Shown here piece by piece: positions 15,565-22,943 of a DNA stretch of 32,970 nt (position 1 is its first letter; every line of letters starts with the position of its first letter). The notes under the pieces were generated by a model that saw nothing but the letters and a program-made list of their open reading frames with translations, ran no database searches and was not told the origin of the DNA. The DNA lies in assembly GCA_023387085.1 (NCBI GenBank), contig JAEWIL010000078.1:1-32970 (forward strand), in the 5' to 3' direction. The stretch comes from Pseudomonadota bacterium (GTDB taxonomy: Bacteria > Pseudomonadota > Alphaproteobacteria > Sphingomonadales > Sphingomonadaceae). The position numbers were made by a program, and so were the translations under genes.

Positions 15565-15610
15565 TTAACGGATTCGCGAGAATCGCCCCGATTTGCTAAC
15601 AGGCTGTTAA
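15565..15610 (+). promoter_or_regulatory. Possible CtrA/CcrM-type regulatory segment upstream of the glycine-zipper gene
   Basis: CTAA (15596-15599), N7, TTAA (15607-15610) differs by one base from the CtrA box TTAA-N7-TTAA. Two GANTC sites, GATTC (15571-15575) and GAATC (15580-15584), lie just upstream in an inverted arrangement, and another TTAA half-site is at 15565-15568. The segment ends 58 bp before the next start codon. Confidence 0.4.
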
Positions 15611-15668
15611 CCAATCGCTAGTCGCCGCCTTCGCGCGGCCCGGCGGCCAGGACAACAGGGGGTTTGGC

Positions 15669-16493
15669 ATGCGGACGATTTTGCTTCTGGGCATAGCGGC
15701 GGGCACGTTGCTGCTTGCGAGCCATGCCAATAGCGCGGAGCCGACCGCATCGGCGCCCCAGCTCGATTATGGCGCCCCGACCGTACCCGATGCGCGTGTC
15801 TACACCGGCTATCCCGACCGCGTACCGAGCGAAGTCGATTATCGCCAGGTCAATGGCACCTATGACGCCGAAGGGCGCTGGACCGGCACCTGGAACGGCA
15901 CGTATGAGGCGCCCGACGGTCGCCGCTATGACGGCAATTACGAGGGGACGGTCGAAGGCCGCCCGGGCGCGGGCTATCCGCCGCCGCCCGAATATGATCG
16001 CTATTATGGAGGTTACGATCCGCGTGATGCGGATATGGCGCGGCGCTGTGGCCGGGGGGGTACGGCGACCGGAGCGGGGGTCGGGGGCGTCGTGGGGGGC
16101 GTTGTCGGCAACCGCGTCGCCGGCCATGGCGACCGGACCGCGGGCACGCTGATCGGCGGCGGTCTCGGTGCGGTTGCGGGCGCGGCGATCGGCAGCGAAG
16201 CCGACAGGAAGAAATGCGACAAGTGGTGGGAGGGCCGCGGCCGCTATCACCATGGCTGGGGTTATCCGGGCGGATATTATCAAGGCGGCTATGCCCAGAG
16301 CTACAGCTATGGCTCGGGCTATGGCTATTACACCCCGGGCGTCGTCGTCACGACGATCATCAACGGCCCGCCGGTCATCACCGAACGGGTCGAGACCACG
16401 ACGCGCACCTATTACGAGAATGTCCCGGTGCGGAAGCGCTATGTCGCCAAGAAAAAGTGGAAGCCCCGCCCGAAGCCGCGTTGCGGCTGCTGA
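15669..16493 (+). CDS. Secreted glycine-zipper protein
   Basis: The 274-residue protein has a signal peptide (1-22, ending ANSA). A Gly/Tyr repeat segment (about 60-97, GTYDAEGRWTGTWNGTYEAP and similar) resembles MORN repeats. A glycine-zipper segment (about 130-176, GTATGAGVGGVVGGVVG, then GTLIGGGLGAVAGAAIG) resembles the two-pass 2TM zipper of outer-membrane proteins such as SlyB. A Tyr/Gly-rich region follows, and the C-terminus is basic and ends RCGC. The zipper suggests outer-membrane insertion or oligomerisation; exact role unknown. Its upstream region may hold CtrA and GANTC motifs, and a terminator follows. Confidence 0.8.
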   Translation: MRTILLLGIAAGTLLLASHANSAEPTASAPQLDYGAPTVPDARVYTGYPDRVPSEVDYRQVNGTYDAEGRWTGTWNGTYEAPDGRRYDGNYEGTVEGRPGAGYPPPPEYDRYYGGYDPRDADMARRCGRGGTATGAGVGGVVGGVVGNRVAGHGDRTAGTLIGGGLGAVAGAAIGSEADRKKCDKWWEGRGRYHHGWGYPGGYYQGGYAQSYSYGSGYGYYTPGVVVTTIINGPPVITERVETTTRTYYENVPVRKRYVAKKKWKPRPKPRCGC

Positions 16494-16539
16494 TCGCCGA
16501 TATGCCCGGATAGGTCTGGTCACCTTCATCTGGTCCCGG

Positions 16540-16573
16540 AAGGCCCGTCATCGCAAGGATGGCGGGCCTTTCG
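16540..16573 (+). terminator. Terminator after the glycine-zipper gene
   Basis: AAGGCCCG (16540-16547) pairs with CGGGCCTT (16563-16570), with further CAT/ATG pairing in the loop, followed by a short T stretch (TTTCGCTT). It is 46 bp after the stop. Confidence 0.65.
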
Positions 16574-16681
16574 CTTCGTCGCGCCTTGAAACCGGTTCAG
16601 CGCCGCGAAAGCATGACGCAACTATTCGGGCATCATTGCGGGCCGGACCATCCTCGGCCCCACGGGTGGGAGTGCCCCTCG

Positions 16682-17260
16682 ATGCGTACCGGACATAAAT
16701 TCACGAGCTTCGCGACCGCGACAGCGATCGTCCTGACCTCGCTGGCCGCCGTGCCGGCCGAAGCGCGCGGGCGCTATGGTCATGGCGGCTGGGGCTACCG
16801 CGACCGCGACCGTATCAGCGCCGGCGAAGTCGTCGGCGGGTTGCTGATCCTTGGCACTATTGCCGCGGTCGTGGGCGCGGCTAGCAAGGACAAAGCCGAA
16901 CAGCGCCGCGACCGCGACTATCGCTATGAGCCGCCCTATCGCGAGCAACGACAGGATGCGCCCAATTACGAGCCACAGGGCGAGGACGCGACACAGCCCT
17001 ACGGCGATGGCGCCGACGCGCAGCCCGCCGGGGGGCGACCCTATGGTAGCGGCGAAGCCGAAGCCCGCGCGTCCGACGCCTGCAGCTGGGCGGTCGAGGG
17101 CGAAATGGGCGACGATGCCCGCGTCGACAGCATCACCGGCGCCGAACCGAATAACGGCGGCTGGTACGTCACCGGCACCGCCTCGCGCCTTGGCGGCGAG
17201 GTGAGGAGCTTTGGCTGCAGCTACCGGAACGGCCGCGTCACCGACGTCAATTTCGGCTAG
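16682..17260 (+). CDS. Small secreted envelope protein, first of a tandem paralogous pair
   Basis: The 192-residue protein has a signal peptide (1-28, ending PAEA). Next come an Arg/Gly/Tyr-rich stretch and a hydrophobic glycine-rich segment, DRISAGEVVGGLLILGTIAAVVGA (about 43-66). A low-complexity charged linker (70-130) leads to a C-terminal domain with two cysteines (Cys134 in DACSWAVEG and Cys179 in SFGCSYRNGRVTDVNFG). No named domain is evident. It shares its layout and several motifs with the next gene. The ATG at 16682 starts exactly at the signal peptide and has GGGAG upstream; an in-frame ATG at 16613 would add an unlikely leader. Bounded by terminators on both sides, so monocistronic. 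Confidence 0.78.
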   Translation: MRTGHKFTSFATATAIVLTSLAAVPAEARGRYGHGGWGYRDRDRISAGEVVGGLLILGTIAAVVGAASKDKAEQRRDRDYRYEPPYREQRQDAPNYEPQGEDATQPYGDGADAQPAGGRPYGSGEAEARASDACSWAVEGEMGDDARVDSITGAEPNNGGWYVTGTASRLGGEVRSFGCSYRNGRVTDVNFG

Positions 17261-17280
17261 GTCGGACCCGATCCAGACAT

Positions 17281-17312
17281 GGGCCCCTCGCCTCCGGTGA
17301 GGGGCCTTTTCT
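17281..17312 (+). terminator. Terminator after the first paralogue
   Basis: GGCCCCTC (17282-17289) pairs with GAGGGGCC (17299-17306) and is followed by TTTTCT. It is 21 bp after the stop. Confidence 0.85.
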
Positions 17313-17443
17313 GTATGAACGCCAGCAAAACCAAGGCTGAACGCCGGATAAGCGAAGGGTTCAGGACGGCGTCACCCCCGGTTCGGTACAAGGATCCCAA
17401 CAGGCCGCAACGGGTGCCGCCTGCGCACTTTGGAGACCGAACC

Positions 17444-17971
17444 ATGGCTAGCAAAGCTACCTTCACCAAGGCCGCGATTGGGGCGGCCACCGCTGGCGCA
17501 ATGTTGATGAGCGCCGTTCCCGCCAATGCGCGCGATCGGTACGACCGCGACGGCATCAGTGCGGGCGAGATCATCGCCGGCGCCGTCGTGATCGGCGGCC
17601 TCGCCGCGATCCTGTCGGCCGACAACGATCGTTACGACGGACGGTATAGCGACCGCAATCGCGGGCGCTACGACAATGATCCGCGCTATGGCTACGGCTA
17701 TGACTATAACCGCTATGGCAACAGCCGCAGCGCGGTGAGCCAGTGCGTCAATGCCGTCGAACGCGGCAGCCGCCGTTACGGGAACACCGACGTCACGCAG
17801 GTGACGAGCATCGATCGCAAGCGCGACGGGTACAAGATCAAGGGCCGTGTCGTCGTCCGCGACGGCTATGGCGGCCGCTGGGGCCGCGGCGGCTCCTACG
17901 ATCGGGGCAAGTTCAGCTGCGACGTCCGCTACGGCCGCGTGCAGGACATCAAATTCTCGGGCCTGCGTTAA
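17444..17971 (+). CDS. Small secreted envelope protein, second of a tandem paralogous pair
   Basis: The 175-residue protein has a signal peptide (1-29, ending PANA). The segment DRDGISAGEIIAGAVVIGGLAAILSA (about 35-59) parallels the hydrophobic segment of the preceding gene. A Tyr/Arg/Asp-rich linker (62-95) and a C-terminal domain follow, with Cys101 (SQCVNAVERG) and Cys159 (FSCDVRYGRVQDIKFSG) aligning with the pair in the upstream paralogue. The hydrophobic glycine-rich segment suggests membrane association. The frame extends upstream to 17315, but the ATG at 17444 has GGAGA at proper distance and begins the signal peptide, so it is preferred. A strong terminator follows. Confidence 0.8.
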   Translation: MASKATFTKAAIGAATAGAMLMSAVPANARDRYDRDGISAGEIIAGAVVIGGLAAILSADNDRYDGRYSDRNRGRYDNDPRYGYGYDYNRYGNSRSAVSQCVNAVERGSRRYGNTDVTQVTSIDRKRDGYKIKGRVVVRDGYGGRWGRGGSYDRGKFSCDVRYGRVQDIKFSGLR

Positions 17972-17981
17972 ACCGCCAATC

Positions 17982-18016
17982 AGCCCCTCCCTTTCGGGGG
18001 AGGGGCTTTTATTTAT
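17982..18016 (+). terminator. Terminator after the second paralogue
   Basis: AGCCCCTCCC (17982-17991) and GGGAGGGGCT (17998-18007) form a perfect 10-bp stem with a 6-nt loop, followed by TTTATTTA. Confidence 0.92.
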
Positions 18017-18040
18017 GCCCGCGGCGTCGCATGAAGTGGC

Positions 18041-19360
18041 ATGATCCGAACCACCCTGCTCGCCGCGCTGCTGCTTACCGCAGCCACCCCCGCCTCCGCC
18101 GGGGAGGAACCCCCCGCCGCCGACCCCGCGCGGCTGAAGGCCGACGTCGAAAAGCTCGTCTCGTTCGGTACCCGCCATACACTGTCGTCGGCAACCGATC
18201 CGAAACGCGGCATCGGCGCCGCGCGGAACTGGGGCGCGGCCGAATTTGCCCGCATTTCGAAGGCCTGCGGCGGCTGCCTGACCGTCGAACGGATCAGCGA
18301 CCGTTTCGAGGGGCCGCGGGCCCCCGACGGGGTGATCGTCGAAGACGTCCTCGCCATCCAGAAAGGCAGCGATCCGGACCGTGTGATCATGATCGCCGGC
18401 CATATCGACAGCCGCGTCACCGACGTGATGAACATCACCGCCGATGCACCGGGCGCCAACGACGACGGGTCGGGCACCGCGCTGGTGCTCGAAACGGCAC
18501 GCCTGCTTTCGAAACAGAAGCACCGCGCGACCATCGTTTATGCCTTGCTGTCGGGCGAGGAGCAGGGTCTGTGGGGCGGCAAGCTGCTGGCGCGCCATGC
18601 GAAGGACAAGGGCTGGCAGGTCGTCGCGATGCTCAACAACGATATCGTCGGCAATACGCGCGGCACCGACGGAACGGTCGTCGACAATCGTGTTCGCGTG
18701 TTCAGCGAAGGGATTCGCGCGTCGGAGGATCTGGCGGCGCAACTCGCCCGGCGCGGGATTGGCGGCGAGGACGACGGCCCGTCGCGCGCGCTCGCCAAGG
18801 CCGCGGTCCGCGCCGCGACGCGTAACCCCGCGATCGGGCTGGAGGTCGTTGCGGTACGTCGTCCCGACCGCTTCCGCCGCGGCGGCGACCATAGTCCGTC
18901 GCTCGATCTCGGCTATCCGGCGATCCGTTTTACCGTCGGGATCGAGAATTACGATGCGCAGCACCAGGATCTGCGGACCGAGAACGGCCGCATCTATGGC
19001 GACACGGTCGACCGGATGGATTTTCCCTATCTGGCCCGCGTCACCGCGCTCAACGCCGCGCTGATCGCCGAACTTGCCGATGCGCCGGCGGCGCCGGCGC
19101 AGGTCGGGATCGACGGCGCGCTGGGGTCGAACACAACGGTGCGCTGGACGCCGGTCGATGGCGCGGCTGGCTATCGCGTTTATTGGCGCCGCGCCGACCG
19201 TAGCGACTGGTCCGATTCCCGTCTCGTTCCGGCGACCTCGGCAACCGAACTTCTTCTGCCCGGCATCGTCGTCGACGATAATTTCTTCGGCGTTTCAGCG
19301 GTTTCCACGGACGGTCACGAAAGCATCGTGACCTTTGGCGGACTGCCGATCGCTCAATAA
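18041..19360 (+). CDS. Secreted M28 family aminopeptidase with C-terminal Fn3-like domain
   Basis: The 439-residue protein has a signal peptide (1-20, ending PASA) and an M28 zinc peptidase domain. The two-zinc site is complete: His121 (AGHIDSR), Asp141 (PGANDDGSG), the catalytic Glu173-Glu174 pair (SGEEQGLWG), Asp201 (LNNDIVGN) and His308 (DAQHQD). A further C-terminal segment (about 350-430, VRWTPVDGAAGYRVYWRRAD, FFGVSAVSTDGHES) looks like a fibronectin type III fold, probably for substrate or surface binding. Members release N-terminal residues from peptides in the periplasm or outside. The ATG at 18041 begins 24 bp after the preceding terminator, so any promoter must overlap it. Confidence 0.94.
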   Translation: MIRTTLLAALLLTAATPASAGEEPPAADPARLKADVEKLVSFGTRHTLSSATDPKRGIGAARNWGAAEFARISKACGGCLTVERISDRFEGPRAPDGVIVEDVLAIQKGSDPDRVIMIAGHIDSRVTDVMNITADAPGANDDGSGTALVLETARLLSKQKHRATIVYALLSGEEQGLWGGKLLARHAKDKGWQVVAMLNNDIVGNTRGTDGTVVDNRVRVFSEGIRASEDLAAQLARRGIGGEDDGPSRALAKAAVRAATRNPAIGLEVVAVRRPDRFRRGGDHSPSLDLGYPAIRFTVGIENYDAQHQDLRTENGRIYGDTVDRMDFPYLARVTALNAALIAELADAPAAPAQVGIDGALGSNTTVRWTPVDGAAGYRVYWRRADRSDWSDSRLVPATSATELLLPGIVVDDNFFGVSAVSTDGHESIVTFGGLPIAQ

Positions 19361-19380
19361 TTGATAAAATCGGCAAACGA

Positions 19381-19448
19381 AAATTTACCTTCATGCGCTA
19401 GGGCTGCAATGGGACCAAAATAGCCGCCTGCCGTGGGGTGACAGGCGG
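19381..19448 (+). promoter_or_regulatory. Leader region of the first PilZ gene: shared motif and hairpin
   Basis: AAATTTACCTTCAT (19381-19394) resembles AAATTCACCATAAT (26960-26973) upstream of the second PilZ gene, at a similar distance from the start (86 and 83 bp). A hairpin CCGCCTG (19424-19430) / CAGGCGG (19442-19448) with an 11-nt loop ends 18 bp before the ATG and could affect translation. No clear -35/-10 pair is visible. Confidence 0.35.
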
Positions 19449-19466
19449 AACGAATGTGGTCGCACC

Positions 19467-19898
19467 ATGCCGAGTCCCGAGGCAACCGCCTCAACCATTG
19501 CCGCAGAGAAGCGCCAGCCACGCCAGTCCCGGCTGGTGAAGGCCGCGCTCGCTTGCCCGCGGCTCGGCCAGTTCGACGTCACCTTGCGCAATGTTTCGGA
19601 GACCGGCATCGGCGGCCAGGGCGCGCATAGCCTGCAGATCGGCGAACGCATCACGGTGATGCTGCCGGGCCATGAAACGATGTTGGGAACGGTCCGCTGG
19701 GTCGCCGGCCATCGCTTCGGAATCGAGACCGACAGCCCGATCGAGACCGGGCGGCTCCGCGTTGCGCGCGGCGACGATCTGCGAACCGCCGACAGTGTCG
19801 CCGACTTCCAGATCGTTCCCGCGCCGAAAATCGACACCTGGCGGCCGGGGCTGACAAGAGCCACGAGCCTGCCGGGACATTATGGCCGGAAACGGTAG
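19467..19898 (+). CDS. PilZ domain protein
   Basis: The 143-residue protein contains a PilZ domain (about 15-100), a small beta-barrel that usually binds cyclic di-GMP. The second binding motif is intact as Asn-x-Ser-x-x-Gly (NVSETG, residues 42-47). The first motif, normally RxxxR, reads KRQPRQSR, giving Lys15-x-x-x-Arg19 rather than Arg-Arg, so binding may be weakened. GTVRWVAGHRFGIE is the typical third-strand segment. The C-terminal 40 residues are not recognisable. No partner domain is present, so it likely acts through protein contacts. It is convergent with the MBL-fold gene, 6 bp apart. Confidence 0.82.
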   Translation: MPSPEATASTIAAEKRQPRQSRLVKAALACPRLGQFDVTLRNVSETGIGGQGAHSLQIGERITVMLPGHETMLGTVRWVAGHRFGIETDSPIETGRLRVARGDDLRTADSVADFQIVPAPKIDTWRPGLTRATSLPGHYGRKR

Positions 19899-19904
19899 CG
19901 CGTA

Positions 19905-20891
19905 CTAAGCGCAATCCACGACATCGGCCGGGTGAAGCGCCGGAAATCGGCCGGGCTCGATTCCGCGCGCGAGCAATCCCGCCGCGAGGCGATGCGCGGG
20001 ATCGGCGCGGGGCTCGTCGGTCAGCTTGAAGGTTCCCCAGTGCATGCCGACCGCCATTTTTGCGCGCACATCGAGCATGATCTGGATCGCCTCTTCGGGA
20101 TCGCAATGCTGCGCCGCCATGAACCAGCGCGGGTCATAGGCGCCGATCGGCAGGATCGCGAGGTCAACGGGGCCGAACCGCGCGCCGATGTCGCGAAAGA
20201 TCGCGCCCGTGCCATAGCCGGTGTCGCCGGCAAAATAGACGAGCCTCCCCGCGGCCTCGATCATGAAGCCGCCCCACAGCGCCATGCGGCGGTCGCGAAG
20301 CCCGCGTGACGACCAGTGCAGGGCGGGGACAATATGCGCGTGGGCACCGGGCGCAATGTCCAGCCGGTCGCCCCAGTCACCGGTCACGATCCGCGCCGTC
20401 GGCAAGTGGCGGCCAAGGATGGCATCGTTGCCGAGCGGGGTCACGATCAGCGGATCGTGGCGGGCGTGAAGCGCCCGCAATGTCGCCGCGTCGAGATGAT
20501 CATAATGATTGTGCGACAGCAGGACCGCGTCGATTGGCGGCAGTTTTTCCAGTGCGATGCCGGGGGAGGTCACGCGCTTTGGCCCCGCGAAGGCGAACGG
20601 GCTGGCGCGATCCGACCAGACGGGATCGGTGAGCATATTGAGCCCGCCGACCTGGATCAGCAGCGTCGCATGACCGACCATTGTCACGCGCAGGCCATCC
20701 GCCCGGTCGTCGGGAACAACGGGTACGACATCGACCGACACGGGCCAGCGATTGTCGGTCGCGGTGCGCCGCCATTTCAGCATGTCGCCGAAGGAGCGGT
20801 CGGTTTCGGGCTCGCCCGCCGGATTGAGGAACCGGATCCCATCGAAATGATCCGAGAGGGGGCCTTGATAATAGGGGTTGCGCGCGGTCAT
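19905..20891 (-). CDS. MBL-fold metallo-hydrolase (UlaG/NAPE-PLD-like)
   Basis: The 328-residue protein is a metallo-beta-lactamase fold hydrolase. The metal motif H-x-H-x-D-H is at His127, His129, Asp131 and His132 (LLSHNHYDH). VGHATLLIQ and LTDPVWSDRASP are typical of the UlaG/NAPE-PLD-like branch, as are YFAGDTGYG and IGAYDPRWFMAAQHCDPEEA. Members hydrolyse phosphoesters such as N-acyl-phosphatidylethanolamine or cyclic lactones; the substrate here is not predictable. No signal peptide, so cytoplasmic. The start is an ATG at 20891 with only a weak upstream purine stretch. It is transcribed in the same direction as ctrA but separated by a terminator. Confidence 0.9.
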   Translation of the reverse strand: MTARNPYYQGPLSDHFDGIRFLNPAGEPETDRSFGDMLKWRRTATDNRWPVSVDVVPVVPDDRADGLRVTMVGHATLLIQVGGLNMLTDPVWSDRASPFAFAGPKRVTSPGIALEKLPPIDAVLLSHNHYDHLDAATLRALHARHDPLIVTPLGNDAILGRHLPTARIVTGDWGDRLDIAPGAHAHIVPALHWSSRGLRDRRMALWGGFMIEAAGRLVYFAGDTGYGTGAIFRDIGARFGPVDLAILPIGAYDPRWFMAAQHCDPEEAIQIMLDVRAKMAVGMHWGTFKLTDEPRADPAHRLAAGLLARGIEPGRFPALHPADVVDCA

Positions 20892-20998
20892 GTCGGGGCA
20901 AGGCCTTTATTGGCAGCATCCAGCCCTCGATATGGCCCGCTTTTGTCCGCCGACAAGTAGCCGCGAGGCTGGCCGCAAGTCCGCAAAGAACAGGCAAC

Positions 20999-21030
20999 GA
21001 AAAACCGGCGCGGATCGCTCCGCGCCGGCT
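20999..21030 (-). terminator. Terminator of ctrA
   Basis: Read on the minus strand, CCGGCGCGGA (21014-21005 complement) and TCCGCGCCGG form a 10-bp stem with a 4-nt loop (21015-21018), followed by a run of five T (21004-21000). It lies 40 bp after the ctrA stop. Confidence 0.9.
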
Positions 21031-21070
21031 CTCGGGTATAACTCTTGACCGGAGCTATATCTTGGGCGCG

Positions 21071-21778
21071 TCAGGCGACCCGGCGCACTTCGTTTCCGTC
21101 GTCGTCGATATCGCGCAGCACATAGCCGCGGCTCCAGACCGTTTCGATGTAATTTTCGCCGCCGCAGGCCAGCGCGAGTTTCTTGCGAAGCTTGCAGATG
21201 AAGACGTCGATGATCTTGAGTTCGGGCTCGTCCATGCCGCCATACAGGTGGTTCAGGAACATTTCCTTGGTCAGCGTCGTGCCCTTGCGGAGCGAGAGCA
21301 GCTCGAGCATCTGATATTCCTTGCCGGTCAGATGCACGCGGGTCGAGTCGACTTCGACTGTCTTGGTGTCCAGATTGACCGCCAGCTTGCCCGTCTTGAT
21401 GACGCTCTGGCTATGGCCCTTCGACCGGCGGACGACCGCGTGAATGCGGGCGACCAGCTCGTCGCGGTGGAACGGTTTGGTGACATAATCGTCGGCGCCG
21501 AAGCCGAACGAGCGCACCTTCGAATCCATTTCCGAAATGCCCGAAAGGATCAGCACCGGCGTCTGTACCTTTGCGGTGCGGAGCTTTTTCAGCACGTCGT
21601 AGCCGTGCATATCCGGCAGGTTCAGGTCGAGCAGGATGATATCGTAATCATAGAGCTTGCCCAGATCGAGGCCTTCCTCGCCCAGATCGGTCGTATAGAC
21701 GTTGAAGCCCTCGGTGGTGAGCATCGTGTCGATCGCTTTCGCGGTCGTCGGCTCGTCCTCGATCAGCAGTACGCGCAT
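21071..21778 (-). CDS. ctrA: Cell-cycle response regulator CtrA
   Basis: The 235-residue protein is an OmpR-type response regulator closely matching alphaproteobacterial CtrA. The receiver domain (1-120) has the acidic pair Glu7-Asp8, the phospho-acceptor Asp51 (same number as in Caulobacter) and Lys in VTKPFHRDEL. The winged-helix DNA-binding domain (about 130-230) has VHLTGKEYQMLELLSLRKGTTLTKEMFLNHLYGGMDEPELKIIDVFICKLRKKL, nearly invariant in CtrA. In the family it controls cell cycle, division and motility genes after phosphorylation by CckA-ChpT. The C-terminus is Val-Ala rather than the Ala-Ala degron of Caulobacter. AAGGGG precedes the ATG. The upstream region holds CtrA-type and GANTC motifs; a terminator follows. 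Confidence 0.97.
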   Translation of the reverse strand: MRVLLIEDEPTTAKAIDTMLTTEGFNVYTTDLGEEGLDLGKLYDYDIILLDLNLPDMHGYDVLKKLRTAKVQTPVLILSGISEMDSKVRSFGFGADDYVTKPFHRDELVARIHAVVRRSKGHSQSVIKTGKLAVNLDTKTVEVDSTRVHLTGKEYQMLELLSLRKGTTLTKEMFLNHLYGGMDEPELKIIDVFICKLRKKLALACGGENYIETVWSRGYVLRDIDDDGNEVRRVA

Positions 21779-21804
21779 TGGGCACCCCTTAACTCTATCC
21801 CGGA

Positions 21805-21819
21805 TGGGACATGTTCCCA
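21805..21819 (-). promoter_or_regulatory. Dyad in the ctrA 5' region
   Basis: TGGGA (21805-21809), CATGT, TCCCA (21815-21819) is a perfect 5-bp dyad with a 5-nt centre, ending 27 bp upstream of the ctrA start. It could be an operator or a leader hairpin. Confidence 0.35.
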
Positions 21820-21897
21820 CGATGATCCCGCGACCCGTCCGCGTGGACCCCCGTCTGGATGTCGCCGACGCGCCCCTGTTGCAGGACTGCCGGAACA

Positions 21898-21905
21898 TTA
21901 ACCAT
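21898..21905 (+). promoter_or_regulatory. CtrA half-site TTAACCAT upstream of ctrA
   Basis: TTAACCAT matches the recognised CtrA half-site. It lies about 120 bp upstream of the ctrA ATG and 22 bp from the full CtrA box, within a CATTA-N10-TAATG dyad (21896-21915). Confidence 0.55.
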
Positions 21906-21926
21906 GAAACTAATGAAGGGAAAAGG

Positions 21927-21941
21927 TTAATTTTGATTTAA
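21927..21941. promoter_or_regulatory. Perfect CtrA box TTAA-N7-TTAA upstream of ctrA
   Basis: TTAA (21927-21930), seven bases, TTAA (21938-21941) is an exact full CtrA-binding consensus, flanked by GG and CC. It is about 150 bp upstream of the ctrA start, which suggests autoregulation. Confidence 0.7.
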
Positions 21942-21948
21942 CCGGCGG

Positions 21949-21971
21949 GAATCCACGAGTCGCGGCGAATC
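21949..21971. promoter_or_regulatory. Triple GANTC (CcrM methylation) cluster upstream of ctrA
   Basis: GAATC (21949-21953), GAGTC (21957-21961) and GAATC (21967-21971) give three CcrM-type sites in 23 bp, next to the CtrA box. In Caulobacter a GANTC site couples ctrA transcription to replication through methylation state. Confidence 0.6.
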
Positions 21972-21994
21972 GACGAGCCATCGAGAGCCCGCTT

Positions 21995-22930
21995 TCACGG
22001 CTCGCGGAGCGCCATCAAACGCTCGTGCGCGCCCGCACACGACGGCTTCAGCGTATCGACGAGATAGTCCGAAAGCGCGCGGACGCGCGCCGGTAGCAAC
22101 CGCGACGGCGGCGACAGAAGATTCAGATAGGCCTGCGGCAGCGTCCAGTCGGTGAGGACGCGGACGAGCTTTCCGGACATCAGTTCCTCGCCGGCGATAA
22201 AGTCGGGCAGCACCGCGATTCCGACTCCCGCGACGAGCAGCGGCACCGCGATATCGCCATTATTCGCGAACAACGGCCCGGTCGGCAGCACCGTCGCAGC
22301 CTCGCCCTTCCGCTCGAAATGCAATGGCATCGCGCGCTGGCGATGGCCATAGCCGATCAGCCGGTGACCCGAAAGTTCGAGCGGGTGGCGCGGCGTACCA
22401 TGCTTTTCCAGATAGCCGGGGCTTGCCAGCACCGAGGCCGCCACGGGCGAGATGGTACGCGCAAGCAGGCTCGAATCGGCGAGCGGCGAAATGCGGAGCG
22501 TCAGGTCGATGCCCTCGGCAACCGGGTCGTGGCGGGCGTCGCTGAGCAGCACCTCGATCTCGACCGCCGGATGCAGGTCGAGGAAGCCGGCAAGCGGCGG
22601 ACCGAGCGCCTTGATGCCAAAGCTCATCGGCGCGGCGAGGCGGATCGGCCCCGCCAGATCGAGCCGGTCGCCGCGCGCCGCTTCGGTCGCTGCCGTTGCC
22701 GCCGCGACCATCGCCCGCGCCTCGTCGAGCAGGCCCGCCCCCGCCGTCGATACCGCGACGACGCGCGAACTGCGGTGCAGCAGCGTGATGCCAAGCGACG
22801 CCTCGAGCCGCGTCACGGCTTTCGAGACGCTCGCTTTCGACAGGCCGAGTGCCGTGGCGGCCGCCGTGAAGCTGCCGCCGTCGGCGACGGCGACGAAACA
22901 GGCCCAGCCTTCATAATCGGGAAGCGCCAC
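21995..22930 (-). CDS. LysR-family transcriptional regulator
   Basis: The 311-residue protein has an N-terminal winged helix-turn-helix (about 5-65: FVAVADGGSFTAAATALGLSKASVSKAVTRLEASLGITLLHR) and a C-terminal periplasmic-binding-like co-inducer domain (about 90-300). It is divergent from the pirin-azoR-dioxygenase operon with a 135-bp intergenic region holding a perfect dyad, the usual LysR arrangement. By position it probably regulates that operon and itself. A LysR gene next to a pirin gene is also seen in E. coli (yhaJ beside yhaK). The ligand is unknown; quinones or electrophilic aromatics are plausible given the target genes. Confidence 0.92.
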   Translation of the reverse strand: MALPDYEGWACFVAVADGGSFTAAATALGLSKASVSKAVTRLEASLGITLLHRSSRVVAVSTAGAGLLDEARAMVAAATAATEAARGDRLDLAGPIRLAAPMSFGIKALGPPLAGFLDLHPAVEIEVLLSDARHDPVAEGIDLTLRISPLADSSLLARTISPVAASVLASPGYLEKHGTPRHPLELSGHRLIGYGHRQRAMPLHFERKGEAATVLPTGPLFANNGDIAVPLLVAGVGIAVLPDFIAGEELMSGKLVRVLTDWTLPQAYLNLLSPPSRLLPARVRALSDYLVDTLKPSCAGAHERLMALREP

Positions 22931-22943
22931 GAATACCCTCCAA

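Noticed and set aside
19424..19448. Cyclic di-GMP riboswitch in the PilZ leader
   Set aside because: There is a hairpin, but none of the conserved GEMM-type sequence elements are visible.
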